Source: Flavimarina sp. Hel_I_48 (GTDB lineage: Bacteria > Bacteroidota > Bacteroidia > Flavobacteriales > Flavobacteriaceae). From it: 64,000 nt of DNA. Below the pieces are notes generated by a model. That model was not told where the DNA came from. It did no database searches and saw nothing but the letters and a program-made list of their open reading frames with translations. Position 1 is the first letter of the stretch. Each line of letters begins with the position of its first letter. The position numbers and the translations under genes are program-made. Below, in pieces: positions 9,205 through 17,793 of the stretch. The stretch is taken from positions 2,419,001 to 2,483,000 of the forward strand of contig NZ_JPOL01000002.1 in assembly GCF_000733945.1 (NCBI RefSeq), read 5' to 3'.

Positions 9205-9631
9205 GGCTCGTTGTAGATACCAATATTGTATTTAGCGCTTTATTGAATCCAGATTCGGAAATAGGAGTTTTGCTTTGGATCTAGATGATCGATTCGATTT
9301 CTATGGCCCAGAACTTCTGCTGGAAGAAATCGAACGTTATTCGGAAAAACTAATGCGGTATACTAAAATTGATTTGGATAACTTTTATAAAATCAAAACA
9401 TGGCTCTTGGATTCCATAAATATAATTGAAGAGGAACTAATTTCAAACAAAAGTTGGAAGGAAGCATTTGAATTGGTCAAGGATGTGGATGTAGATGATA
9501 CACCTTTTGTTGCTTTAGCAATACAATTGAATTGTCAATTATGGACAGGAGATAAAAAACTTGCAGGATCAATTTATCATAAAAATGAAAAACTTATACT
9601 AAATACTCAAGAAGTTCTAAAATTACTTTAG
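9201..9631 (+). pseudogene. PIN-domain toxin, frameshifted
   Basis: From the GTG at 9201 the frame reads VRLVVDTNIVFSALLNP, the N-terminal PIN motif with its metal-binding Asp, then stops at TAG 9282-9284. The rest of the PIN domain continues in another frame from about 9275 (LDLDDRFDFYGPELL.. to ..DVDDTPFVALAIQL..LWTGDKKL), which contains the other acidic metal ligands. Restoring one T in the run at 9274-9276 joins both parts into a continuous protein of about 143 residues. PIN toxins are Mg-dependent RNases. Either the toxin is dead or this is a homopolymer sequencing error. Confidence 0.8.
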
Positions 9632-9641
9632 ATAGAGAAAC

Positions 9642-9674
9642 AACGTTTCCAAAGTTTGAAGCTTTGGAAACGTT
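9642..9674. repeat. Perfect 13-bp inverted repeat
   Basis: AACGTTTCCAAAG and CTTTGGAAACGTT are exact complements around a 7-nt loop, just after the PIN remnant. No T run follows. Probably a dispersed flavobacterial palindrome; it may also stabilise or end transcripts. Confidence 0.6.
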
Positions 9675-9727
9675 AGGACGAAGAGATTAGAAATAGGAAT
9701 AATAATAGCAATAATCAATAGTTAAGC

Positions 9728-10150
9728 ATGAAAGTACACTTAAACCGCATCAACAACGATTATCTTTTTGAAGCTAAAGGCGCTTCGGGCATCCCGGTGA
9801 TGATCGATAATAAAACGGGCGATGAAGTAAAAGGTTCAAGCCCCATGGAATTACTGCTCATGGGTGTGGGAGGTTGCAGCGCGATAGATATCATTTCGAT
9901 TTTGAAAAAGCAAAAACTGGAAATTGATTCTTATGCGGTAGAGGTGGAGGGCGACCGCAAAGAAGTGGGCGGTGCAAAACCGTTCAAGGCAATGGTGGTC
10001 AAAGTATTTTTAGAAGGTGAAATTCCGCCAGAAAAAGCCCTTCGCGCCGCAAAACTTAGTTTTGAGAAGTATTGTTCAGTTTCCATTACAATGCAGGCTG
10101 GAGTGGATATTATCTATCAGGTTTTTCTAAATGGGGAAGCACTGGCCTGA
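9728..10150 (+). CDS. OsmC family protein
   Basis: OsmC/Ohr proteins are small cytoplasmic dimers; classical members reduce organic hydroperoxides with two cysteines. This one has 140 residues and both cysteines are visible, in VGGCSAID (about residue 54) and EKYCSVS (about 118), within the family pattern GSSPMELLLMGVGGCSA. It lies 59 bp before metZ in the same direction and shares the AATAGCAATAA-like upstream motif with metZ, cysN and cysI. It may be a redox protein co-expressed with sulfur metabolism. The family is clear, the substrate is not. Confidence 0.88.
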   Translation: MKVHLNRINNDYLFEAKGASGIPVMIDNKTGDEVKGSSPMELLLMGVGGCSAIDIISILKKQKLEIDSYAVEVEGDRKEVGGAKPFKAMVVKVFLEGEIPPEKALRAAKLSFEKYCSVSITMQAGVDIIYQVFLNGEALA

Positions 10151-10209
10151 AAAATAACTTAAGACAAGCGCAAGAATAAAAATAGTAACAAGAATAGTAA
10201 TAAAAGAGA

Positions 10210-11379
10210 ATGAGCAAGCATTTTGAGACCGAAGCCATACGCACACAAATAAACCGAACCGAATTTCAGGAGCATTCCATGCCCATGTATTTGACTTCGA
10301 GTTTTGTTTTTGAGGATGCCGAAGATATGCGCGCGTCTTTTTCTGAAGAGAAAGAACGCAATATATACAGCCGTTTTACCAACCCCAATACCAGCGAATT
10401 TGTGGATAAAATCTGCAAAATGGAAGGCGCCGAAGCCGGTTATGCGTTTGCCACAGGGATGTCTGCCGTATTTTCCACCTTTGCTGCGCTTTTAAATAGT
10501 GGCGATCATATCGTTTCCGCACGGTCGGTTTTTGGCTCTACACACTCCCTTTTTACAAAGTTTTTACCTAAATGGAATATCACAACCTCTTATTTTAAAG
10601 TAGATGAGGTTGACACTTTAGAAAGCCTGATCACACCCGAAACCAAGGTGCTTTATGTGGAATCGCCAACCAATCCCGCGGTTGATGTACTGGATCTCGA
10701 ACTTCTGGGGGAAATTGCCAAAAAACACAACTTAATTTACATTGTAGACAATTGCTTTGCAACTCCGTATTTACAGCAGCCTATCAAATTTGGTGCAGAT
10801 TTGGTCATTCATTCTGCGACGAAAATGATTGATGGACAGGGACGCGTTCTGGGCGGTGTGACTGTTGGGAAATCAGAATTGATTCGTGAAGTTTATCTTT
10901 TTGCACGCAATACGGGTCCGGCGCTTTCTCCTTTCAACGCCTGGGTACTTTCCAAAAGTTTGGAAACACTGGCGGTTAGAGCCGAAAAACACTGTGAAAA
11001 TGCCTTAAAAGTGGCAGAATTCCTTGAAAAACACGATAAAATCAACAAGGTCAAATATCCGTTCCTAAAGTCGCATGCAATGTATGAAGTTGCTAAAAAG
11101 CAGATGAAGCTGGGCGGAAATGTGGTCGCTTTTGAAGTAAAGGGCGGTATTGATGCGGGCAGGAAATTTTTGAATACTATTAAAATGTGCTCGCTTTCGG
11201 CTAATCTGGGAGACACCCGTACCATAGTTACCCACCCTGCATCGACCACACATAGCAAACTCAGTGAAGAAGATCGTAATGAAGTAGGCATCACTGATGG
11301 TTTAGTACGTATTTCTGTAGGTTTAGAGCATGTAGATGACGTTATTGAAGATCTTCAGCAAGCATTAACTGCGGTATAG
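10210..11379 (+). CDS. metZ: O-succinylhomoserine sulfhydrylase / cystathionine gamma-synthase-like enzyme
   Basis: PLP-dependent Cys/Met-metabolism enzyme of 389 residues. The PLP lysine is Lys205 in HSATKMIDGQGRVLGG. The IDGQGR stretch is characteristic of MetZ-type sulfhydrylases rather than MetY. SPTNP at 152-156 and VDNCFATP near 179-186 fit the family. It would form homocysteine from sulfide and an acylated homoserine. The window thus has two homocysteine-forming enzymes; with MetX as the acyltransferase the natural acyl group is probably acetyl, so the succinyl specificity implied by the name is not proven. No SAM riboswitch lies in front of it. Confidence 0.87.
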   Translation: MSKHFETEAIRTQINRTEFQEHSMPMYLTSSFVFEDAEDMRASFSEEKERNIYSRFTNPNTSEFVDKICKMEGAEAGYAFATGMSAVFSTFAALLNSGDHIVSARSVFGSTHSLFTKFLPKWNITTSYFKVDEVDTLESLITPETKVLYVESPTNPAVDVLDLELLGEIAKKHNLIYIVDNCFATPYLQQPIKFGADLVIHSATKMIDGQGRVLGGVTVGKSELIREVYLFARNTGPALSPFNAWVLSKSLETLAVRAEKHCENALKVAEFLEKHDKINKVKYPFLKSHAMYEVAKKQMKLGGNVVAFEVKGGIDAGRKFLNTIKMCSLSANLGDTRTIVTHPASTTHSKLSEEDRNEVGITDGLVRISVGLEHVDDVIEDLQQALTAV

Positions 11380-11425
11380 CCTGAATTTGCTACAAGTACC
11401 AAGTTAAATATTTTGTCTAATTTAC

Positions 11426-11578
11426 ATGAAAATTCAAACCATGGTCAATTTTCAAGAGTATTCAGACACAAATCCCAACGTAAGATTTAAAAAACCCAGT
11501 CAAATTGGGTACAGAGCTGGCAAAAAAAGTATTGAATTAACAGGAAAACGAGAAGTTATTGAAAAAAACTACATCTAG
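11426..11578 (+). CDS. Possible small protein of 50 residues
   Basis: ATG to TAG frame starting MKIQTMVNFQEYSDTN and rich in Lys, Gln and Asn. It sits alone between metZ and the next gene and is followed 23 bp later by a good terminator, which suggests that something is transcribed here. I recognise no family. It could be a real short gene or a chance frame. Conservation of the reading frame in related genomes would decide. Confidence 0.35.
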   Translation: MKIQTMVNFQEYSDTNPNVRFKKPSQIGYRAGKKSIELTGKREVIEKNYI

Positions 11579-11601
11579 ACCGTTAATTAATTATCCAAAT
11601 A

Positions 11602-11649
11602 AAAAAGGCATTCATTTATAGTTCATTATAAAGGATGCCTTTTTTTATT
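11602..11649 (+). terminator. Intrinsic terminator
   Basis: AAAAAGGCAT .. ATGCCTTTTTTT stem with a T run, ending the metZ/small-ORF transcript. Confidence 0.75.
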
Positions 11650-11845
11650 TTTTTTCACCTTAAAAACAGAACGATCCGAGCGGAGCTGTTGGCATATTAT
11701 AATTTCGTTCTGCAAAAGAGATGGCTTCTTTATATTAGCCAAGCGCTATTGTTTTCTTAAAAGGAGCAACTATTTATTAATTTAGCGAACATTAAGAATA
11801 CTTCAACTAAAATTCGCCAGGTTTCATTTTTTATTCCGAAAATAA

Positions 11846-12277
11846 ATGCTTTCCAAAAAAACCAAATACGGTATTAAGGCCCTGAGTTACATTGCACGAC
11901 AACAATGTGATAATCAACCTGTGCAAATAGGTGCAATTGCAAAAAGCGAAAATATCTCACAAAAGTATTTGGAAAGTATTATGCTCACCTTAAAAAAAGC
12001 CGGATTTCTAAGTAGCCGAAAAGGAAAAGGCGGGGGCTATTATTTACGACGGGAAGCTCAAGAAATAAAAATGGTCGAAGTCATGCGCACACTTGAAGGG
12101 CCAGTTGCAATGCTGCCGTGCGTGAGCCTTAATTATTATGAACGTTGTGCAGATTGTCCAGAAGAAGAAGCTTGTTCTGTATACAGTTTAATGATACAGG
12201 TCAGGGACAACACACTAAAAGTTTTAAATAATAACACCCTTGCAGATATTATAGAGAAAGACACAGAACTTTCTTGA
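11846..12277 (+). CDS. Rrf2 family transcriptional regulator
   Basis: Winged-helix regulator of 143 residues, standard for Rrf2 (IscR, CymR, NsrR). The N-terminal MLSKKTKYGIKALSYIA and the recognition segment KSENISQKYLESIMLTLKKAGFLSSRKGKGGGY are typical. The region MLPCVSLNYYERCADCPEEEAC has four cysteines, enough for an Fe-S cluster of the IscR/NsrR kind. It stands about 165 bp upstream of the DUF2061-cysH run, and an 8-bp inverted repeat sits at that promoter, so it is the obvious candidate regulator of sulfate assimilation. That regulatory link is inference from position. Confidence 0.9.
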   Translation: MLSKKTKYGIKALSYIARQQCDNQPVQIGAIAKSENISQKYLESIMLTLKKAGFLSSRKGKGGGYYLRREAQEIKMVEVMRTLEGPVAMLPCVSLNYYERCADCPEEEACSVYSLMIQVRDNTLKVLNNNTLADIIEKDTELS

Positions 12278-12351
12278 AAATGAAAATTGCTTCGTTTAAT
12301 AGCTACAGAATTCAATAATCCTTAATTCCTGTTTATTTTTTCATAAAAGCC

Positions 12352-12410
12352 TTGTGAGGTTTGACGTTGGGGTTTACATTTGTTTTAAATCCTATTAATC
12401 CGATAGGATT
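12352..12410 (+). promoter_or_regulatory. Promoter and operator of the cysteine/sulfate assimilation operon
   Basis: TTG at 12352-12354 and TACATTTG at 12375-12382 (20-nt gap) form a flavobacterial promoter. Right at the expected transcription start lies a perfect inverted repeat, AATCCTAT (12388-12395), 7-nt gap, ATAGGATT (12403-12410). The position is right for a repressor, plausibly the Rrf2 protein encoded just upstream. Confidence 0.6.
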
Positions 12411-12441
12411 TAATAGAAATAAACAAAAACCTTCGGGTATT

Positions 12442-12708
12442 ATGATATTAGATCAAGTACTTACCGCCAGAGAAACGAATGAAAAAGTTTCTTATAAAAA
12501 GGATGCAAACTCAGAAAAAGCCGTGCGAAGTATTGCAAAATCAATCAGTTGGCGTATTGTGGGCACCATAGACACGGTACTTATCTCCTGGGTAGTTACC
12601 GGTGCGCTTACACTTGCTTTTAGCATAGGTGCCATAGAACTGGTGACTAAAATGGTACTGTACTTTTTTCACGAACGTATTTGGAATACCATAAAATGGG
12701 GCAGATAA
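12442..12708 (+). CDS. DUF2061 membrane protein of the sulfate assimilation operon
   Basis: An 88-residue protein starting at the ATG at 12442; an upstream TTG at 12361 in the same frame lies within the promoter and is rejected. The DUF2061 core SIAKSISWRIVGTIDTVLISWVVTGALTLAFSIG is cut by two membrane segments, followed by ELVTKMVLYFFHERIWNTIKWGR, the family's conserved end. DUF2061 proteins often stand next to cysH in Bacteroidetes; their role is not established. The stop codon overlaps the cysH start (TAATG), so translation is likely coupled. Confidence 0.85.
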   Translation: MILDQVLTARETNEKVSYKKDANSEKAVRSIAKSISWRIVGTIDTVLISWVVTGALTLAFSIGAIELVTKMVLYFFHERIWNTIKWGR

Positions 12709-13331
12709 TGAAATTCACACAAGAAAATATCAAGCAATTTAATGAAAGCCTTCGCCATCAAAATCCGCTGGATATTGCGATTTGGGCAATAGAAAATGCT
12801 GAAAAGCCTGTGGTAACGACCAATTTTCGACCTTACGAGGCGGCAATTTTATTTGTTTCGGCGAAAGCCAAAAAAGATATTCCGGTAATCTGGTGCGATA
12901 CGGGTTACAATACGCCAAATACCTACCGGCACGCGGAAGAAGTGATTCAGCTCTTCGATTTAAATGTTGATTTGTACGTTCCCCGTCAAACTGCCGCGCA
13001 CCGCGATGTGGTGATGGGAATTCCCGGTATTGATGATGAGAGGCATAAGCTTTTTACGCAGCAGGTAAAGCTGGAGCCTTTTCAAAGGGCCATGGCGGCA
13101 CATAAACCTGACGTATGGTTTACGAATTTGCGTAAAGGGCAGACCGCGCACCGCGATAACCTGGATATACTGAGCCTGAGCGCAGATGGTGTTTTAAAGG
13201 TGAGTCCGTTTTATTATTATAGTGACGACGATCTTGATGTTTTCCTAACTGAAAATAAGTTACCTAACGAGCATAAATACTTTGATCCCACAAAAGTGTT
13301 AGAAAACAGGGAATGTGGCCTGCACGCTTAA
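12708..13331 (+). CDS. cysH: Phosphoadenylyl-/adenylyl-sulfate reductase
   Basis: Reduces activated sulfate to sulfite with thioredoxin as electron donor, in the cytoplasm. The 207-residue protein is a PP-loop family member. The substrate-binding regions VIWCDTGYNTPNTYRHAEEV and WFTNLRKGQTAHRD are present, and the catalytic cysteine is Cys203 in RECGLHA at the C-terminus. The cysteine pairs that hold the Fe-S cluster of APS-type reductases are absent, so it belongs to the PAPS-type architecture. No APS kinase is seen in the operon. The start at 12708 overlaps the preceding stop codon; a start 27 nt earlier would lie inside the DUF2061 gene. Confidence 0.92.
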   Translation: MKFTQENIKQFNESLRHQNPLDIAIWAIENAEKPVVTTNFRPYEAAILFVSAKAKKDIPVIWCDTGYNTPNTYRHAEEVIQLFDLNVDLYVPRQTAAHRDVVMGIPGIDDERHKLFTQQVKLEPFQRAMAAHKPDVWFTNLRKGQTAHRDNLDILSLSADGVLKVSPFYYYSDDDLDVFLTENKLPNEHKYFDPTKVLENRECGLHA

Positions 13332-13340
13332 AAACCAATA

Positions 13341-14243
13341 ATGATGAGTACTATTTTAAAGCCAAATGCCCTAGAAAGCGAGTCGATTTATATTTTTCGG
13401 GAAGTTGTCGCGCAGTTTGAAAACCCTGTGTTGCTTTTTTCTGGCGGTAAAGACAGCATTACCCTTGTACGGCTTGCGCAAAAGGCATTTTATCCCGCGC
13501 CTATTCCTTTTCCGTTACTGCATGTAGATACAGGGCATAATTTTCCAGAAACGATCGCTTTTCGCGATAAACTGGTAGAAGAACTTGGTTTGAACCTGAT
13601 CGTTCGCCATGTACAGGACGCCATAGATGAAGGAAAAGTAACCGAAGAAACCGGAAAATATTCTAGTCGGAATATTTTACAGACCACGACGCTTCTTGAT
13701 GCTATTGAAGAATTTAAATTCGATGCATGCATTGGCGGGGCACGTCGTGACGAAGAGAAAGCGCGTGCGAAAGAACGCATTTTTTCGGTGCGGGATGATT
13801 TTGGGCAATGGGATGAAAAAAACCAGCGCCCCGAGCTTTTTGACCTTTTAAATGGTAAAATAGAGCACGGTCAGAATGTTCGTGTTTTTCCTATTTCGAA
13901 CTGGACCGAACTGGATGTATGGAACTACATCCACACAGAAAATATTGAAATCCCTTCTATATATTTTTCGCATCCGCGGAAGACATTCGTTCGTGACGGA
14001 CTCATCTGGAGTGCTTCAGAACATGTGTACAAAGAGGAAGATGAGCAGGTGCTAGAGCGTATCGTTCGTTTTAGAACGGTAGGGGATATGACCTGTACCG
14101 CAGCAGTAGAATCTGAAGCGGAAACCATTCTCCAGATCGTTGAAGAGATAAAACTCAGCACCATTTCAGAACGTGGCGCGCGTATAGACGATAAACGTTC
14201 AGAAGCTGCCATGGAAAAAAGAAAGCAGCAGGGATACTTCTAG
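13341..14243 (+). CDS. cysD: Sulfate adenylyltransferase small subunit
   Basis: With CysN it makes adenylylsulfate (APS) from ATP and sulfate. The PP-loop SGGKDS lies at residues 34-39, and the family segments HVDTGHNFPE, GGARRDEEKARAKERIFS and FPISNWTELDVWNYI are all present. The 300-residue length is normal. It begins 9 bp after cysH. Two adjacent ATGs open the frame (13341 and 13344) and the choice is immaterial. A GC-rich palindrome (14244-14270) separates it from cysN. Confidence 0.96.
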   Translation: MMSTILKPNALESESIYIFREVVAQFENPVLLFSGGKDSITLVRLAQKAFYPAPIPFPLLHVDTGHNFPETIAFRDKLVEELGLNLIVRHVQDAIDEGKVTEETGKYSSRNILQTTTLLDAIEEFKFDACIGGARRDEEKARAKERIFSVRDDFGQWDEKNQRPELFDLLNGKIEHGQNVRVFPISNWTELDVWNYIHTENIEIPSIYFSHPRKTFVRDGLIWSASEHVYKEEDEQVLERIVRFRTVGDMTCTAAVESEAETILQIVEEIKLSTISERGARIDDKRSEAAMEKRKQQGYF

Positions 14244-14270
14244 TCCCCCTAATCCCCGAAAGGGGAATTT
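14244..14270. repeat. GGGGGA-type palindromic repeat, copy A
   Basis: TCCCCCTAATCCCCGAAAGGGGAA directly follows the cysD stop codon. It is one of six related GC-rich palindromes seen in the window (others at 19121, 19228, 33791, 33961 and 34107). Confidence 0.75.
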
Positions 14271-14333
14271 TAAGCAGCGTGATTACTAATTACGCTTTTA
14301 ATAATAATAAGAATAGCAATAAAAAGTAAAGGG

Positions 14334-15578
14334 ATGGACGTTTTAAAAATAGCAACAGCAGGGAGTGTAGATGATGGCAAAAGCACCTTGATAGGCCGCC
14401 TGCTGTATGATACGCAGTCGCTTACAGACGATAAATTGGAGGCCATTGAACGCAACAGTAAGAGAAAAGGTTTTGATTATCTCGATTTTTCACTGGCTAC
14501 AGATGGTTTGGTCGCTGAGCGCGAACAGGGAATCACCATTGATGTGGCGCACATTTATTTTTCGACCAGAAGGCGTAGTTATATCATCGCAGATACTCCC
14601 GGGCATGTGGAATACACCCGTAATATGGTCACCGGCGCTTCGACCGCACAAGCTTCTATTATTTTGATCGATGCGCGTAAAGGAGTCATCGAGCAGACGT
14701 ATCGCCATTTTTTCATCAACAATCTGCTCCGCGTTAAACATATCATTGTAGCGGTGAATAAAATGGATTTGGTGGATTATGACCAATCCGTTTTTGATAA
14801 GATCAAAGCAGATTTTGAGGCTCTAAATGCTAAAAGCAGCTATGTGGAACAGGAAATAACTTTCGTCCCCATTAGTGCTTTAAAAGGGGATAACGTAGCT
14901 AAACATTCTACGGAAATGCCCTGGTATAACGGAGAAAGTATCCTTGCACATTTAGAACATCTAAAGCCTGAGGTGCAACAGGACAGTGCGATGCGTTTTC
15001 CTGTTCAAACTGTGATTCGGCCTAAAAAGGATGAGTTTCACGATTATCGCGGCTATGCTGGTAAAATCTATGGAAACAGCCTAAAAGTTGGCGATGCTAT
15101 CACCGTTTTGCCTTCGCTCACACAATCTAAGATCAAAAGCATTCAATTCTTTGATAAGGAATATAGCGAAGCGGTCGCGGGTAGTTCTGTGACCATTTCC
15201 CTGGAAGACGATATCAATGTTGCCCGTGGCGATATGTTTGTAAAATCTGACGAAGTGCCACAGCAAAGTAAAGAATTGCTGGCTTCCATTTGCTGGATGG
15301 ACGGTAAAGCGCTCGTTCCGGGCAGCAAATATGAAATTCAGCACAACAGCAACCGGATTCTGGCAAAAATTGATAGCATTCAGGGTGTTGTTGCAACCGA
15401 TTTTTCAGGGGACAAAACGGATGCCGGCAAACTTACGATCAACGAAATTGGTCAGGTGCGCCTCAAGTTGAGCAAACCTCTTTTTCATGATTCGTATGAA
15501 AAGAACAAGGCAGCGGGATCTTTTATTCTAATAGATACCCAGAGCAATACCACCGCAGGCGTGGGATTTATCAATTGA
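14334..15578 (+). CDS. cysN: Sulfate adenylyltransferase large subunit, GTPase
   Basis: GTPase subunit that drives APS synthesis by CysD. The G-domain motifs are complete: G1 GSVDDGKST at residues 10-18, G3 DTPGH at 87-91 and G4 NKMD at 142-145, followed by EF-Tu-like beta-barrel domains. The protein ends at 414 residues, so it lacks the fused APS kinase (CysC) found in some bacteria. It lies 90 bp downstream of cysD and has an AATAGCAATAA motif just before its start, shared with three other sulfur genes in the window. Confidence 0.95.
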   Translation: MDVLKIATAGSVDDGKSTLIGRLLYDTQSLTDDKLEAIERNSKRKGFDYLDFSLATDGLVAEREQGITIDVAHIYFSTRRRSYIIADTPGHVEYTRNMVTGASTAQASIILIDARKGVIEQTYRHFFINNLLRVKHIIVAVNKMDLVDYDQSVFDKIKADFEALNAKSSYVEQEITFVPISALKGDNVAKHSTEMPWYNGESILAHLEHLKPEVQQDSAMRFPVQTVIRPKKDEFHDYRGYAGKIYGNSLKVGDAITVLPSLTQSKIKSIQFFDKEYSEAVAGSSVTISLEDDINVARGDMFVKSDEVPQQSKELLASICWMDGKALVPGSKYEIQHNSNRILAKIDSIQGVVATDFSGDKTDAGKLTINEIGQVRLKLSKPLFHDSYEKNKAAGSFILIDTQSNTTAGVGFIN

Positions 15579-15699
15579 AAAAGCATAAAAAGCGGTAGAA
15601 AACGGTCAAAAATCACTCAAAATCAGGCATTATTTAGCTAAAAACGCTGTTTTCCGAAAGAAATACTAAAGAATACGAATAGCAATAACAATAGAATTC

Positions 15700-17793
15700 A
15701 TGCAAAGCTTCAGAACAGAAATAGAGAACCCAGTTGTAGAAAGAGATATTCTGGAGCTGGAAAAGAAAATTCACCTTTTTAAAGAAGGAAAGATTGATGA
15801 AGAGCGTTTCCGTAGTTTGCGTTTGGCACGCGGCGTTTATGGCCAGCGGCAGGACGGTGTACAAATGATACGTATCAAATTGCCATACGGTAAAGTTAGC
15901 GGCGATCAGCTCATACGCATTGCAGATGTTGCAGATGAATATTCTACCGGAAAACTGCACATAACCACCCGTCAGGATATTCAGATTCACTATGTGAGCC
16001 TGGATCGTACACCAGAACTTTGGGCGCAATTGGAAAAAGACGATGTTACCATGCGTGAAGCCTGTGGTAATACGGTGCGTAACATTACCGCAAGTGAAAC
16101 CGCTGGTATAGATCCCCAGGAGCCGTTTGATGTTTCCCCTTATGCACACGCAACTTTTCAGTTTTTTCTACGGAATCCTATTTGTCAGGAAATGGGGAGA
16201 AAGTTCAAAATTTCGTTCTCTGCAACTGAAGAAGATACTGCACTTTCTTTTATGCACGATCTTGGCTTTATAGCGAAAATCAAGGATGGTCAAAAAGGTT
16301 TTCAGGTTATGCTGGGCGGTGGTCTGGGTTCCCAGCCTCGCCAGGCGGATCTGTTGTATGATTTTATGCCAGAAGATCAATTGATCCCCACGGTAGAAGG
16401 TGTACTTCGCATTTTTGATAGGTTGGGCGAACGTGCAAAACGTCTTAAGGCGCGCATGAAATACCTTATCAAAGATCTGGGGAAAGATGCTTTTATGGAG
16501 CTGGTCAATGAAGAGCGCAAAGCACTTTCCTATAAAACCTATCCCATAGATGTAGAAGCTTACGAATCTAAATTAGGGATGCCAACGGCAGGAACCCCTG
16601 ACGTGGAAATTAATGAAAAAGCGTTTGAAGTTTGGAAAAGTACTAATGTATTTCCACAGAAACAGAAAGGTTTATTTGCTATCGGAATTAAGACGAAATT
16701 AGGCGATTTTTCTACCGAAAAAGCCCGAAAATTGGCTGATTTGGTCAAAAAATATGCAGCTAACGAGCTCCGACTTTCCCTTCGTCAGAATATTCTATTG
16801 CGTCATATTCCAGAATCGTCGCTGCGGTTTTTTTACAGCGAATTGGAAAAGCTTGATTTTGCTAATCCCGGTTATAATACTACGGTAGATATTACCGCCT
16901 GCCCGGGAACTGACACCTGCAACCTGGGGATTGCCAGCAGTACGGGGATGGCTGATATTCTTGAACAGACTTTGCTTGCAGAGTATCCTGAGTATATTAA
17001 CAATAAAGATATCACCATTAAAATAAGCGGTTGCATGAATGCCTGTGGGCAACATAATATGGCTAATATCGGTTTTCAGGGCATGAGCATTCGCACTCCT
17101 GAAAAACTGGTTGCACCGGCAGTACAGGTTTTGCTGGGTGGTGGCGTTCTGGGCAATGGTCAGGGTCGTTTTGCCGATAAGGTAATTAAAATGCCCAGTA
17201 AACGTGGACCACAAGCCTTGCGCAATATCCTTGATGATTTTGCTGAAAATGCAAACGGAAAAGACTTTTTGTCCTATTACGATGCACAAGGACAGAAGTA
17301 TTTTTATGATATATTAAAACCACTTTCTGAAACTGATAATTTAGAACCTTCAGACTTTGTAGATTGGGGGAATACAGACAGATATGTGCAGGAAGTAGGT
17401 ATAGGAGAGTGCGCAGGGGTCGTTATTGATCTTGTACAAACATTACTTCTTGAAGCAAAAGAAAAACTGGCACTTTCCATAGATTCTTTTGAACAGCAGA
17501 AGTGGGCAGATAGTATTTACAATACGTACACGGGACTTGTAAATGGAGCCAAAGCGCTTCTGGTTTCTGAAAATATCAACACGAATACACAAGCCAATAT
17601 CATTGCCGAATTTGATAAAACCTTCGGTGAAAATCCAGCGATCGCTGGACATAAGCCATTTCCTGCCTTAATTTATCAGATAAAGGAAAACGAACCTACA
17701 AAGGAGTTTGCGGAAACTTATTTAGAAGAAGCCAACGCTTTTTTTAATCGCGTAGATAGCTACCGAAAAAAACAATTGAGCCATGCCAACTAA
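15700..17793 (+). CDS. cysI: Sulfite reductase hemoprotein with C-terminal HEPN-like domain
   Basis: Six-electron reduction of sulfite to sulfide at a coupled siroheme/4Fe-4S centre. The cluster cysteines are Cys401, Cys407, Cys445 and Cys449 (ACPGTDTC and SGCMNACG), and siroheme/sulfite-binding arginines lie in LHITTRQDIQIH and LRLSLRQNILLRH. Residues 1-540 form a complete reductase. About 130 more residues (from near 565) form a helical C-terminal domain resembling HEPN domains, an unusual addition. It overlaps cobA by 11 bp, which couples enzyme production to siroheme synthesis. The electron donor is probably ferredoxin via the downstream reductase. A nitrite reductase role is possible but less likely in this operon. 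Confidence 0.93.
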   Translation: MQSFRTEIENPVVERDILELEKKIHLFKEGKIDEERFRSLRLARGVYGQRQDGVQMIRIKLPYGKVSGDQLIRIADVADEYSTGKLHITTRQDIQIHYVSLDRTPELWAQLEKDDVTMREACGNTVRNITASETAGIDPQEPFDVSPYAHATFQFFLRNPICQEMGRKFKISFSATEEDTALSFMHDLGFIAKIKDGQKGFQVMLGGGLGSQPRQADLLYDFMPEDQLIPTVEGVLRIFDRLGERAKRLKARMKYLIKDLGKDAFMELVNEERKALSYKTYPIDVEAYESKLGMPTAGTPDVEINEKAFEVWKSTNVFPQKQKGLFAIGIKTKLGDFSTEKARKLADLVKKYAANELRLSLRQNILLRHIPESSLRFFYSELEKLDFANPGYNTTVDITACPGTDTCNLGIASSTGMADILEQTLLAEYPEYINNKDITIKISGCMNACGQHNMANIGFQGMSIRTPEKLVAPAVQVLLGGGVLGNGQGRFADKVIKMPSKRGPQALRNILDDFAENANGKDFLSYYDAQGQKYFYDILKPLSETDNLEPSDFVDWGNTDRYVQEVGIGECAGVVIDLVQTLLLEAKEKLALSIDSFEQQKWADSIYNTYTGLVNGAKALLVSENINTNTQANIIAEFDKTFGENPAIAGHKPFPALIYQIKENEPTKEFAETYLEEANAFFNRVDSYRKKQLSHAN

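Noticed and set aside
9275..9631. Independent gene starting at TTG 9275
   Set aside because: The product would lack the first strand and first metal ligand of the PIN domain, which are encoded just upstream in another frame.
12361..12441. N-terminal extension of the DUF2061 gene from a TTG
   Set aside because: It overlaps the promoter box and the operator dyad; family homology begins after the ATG at 12442.
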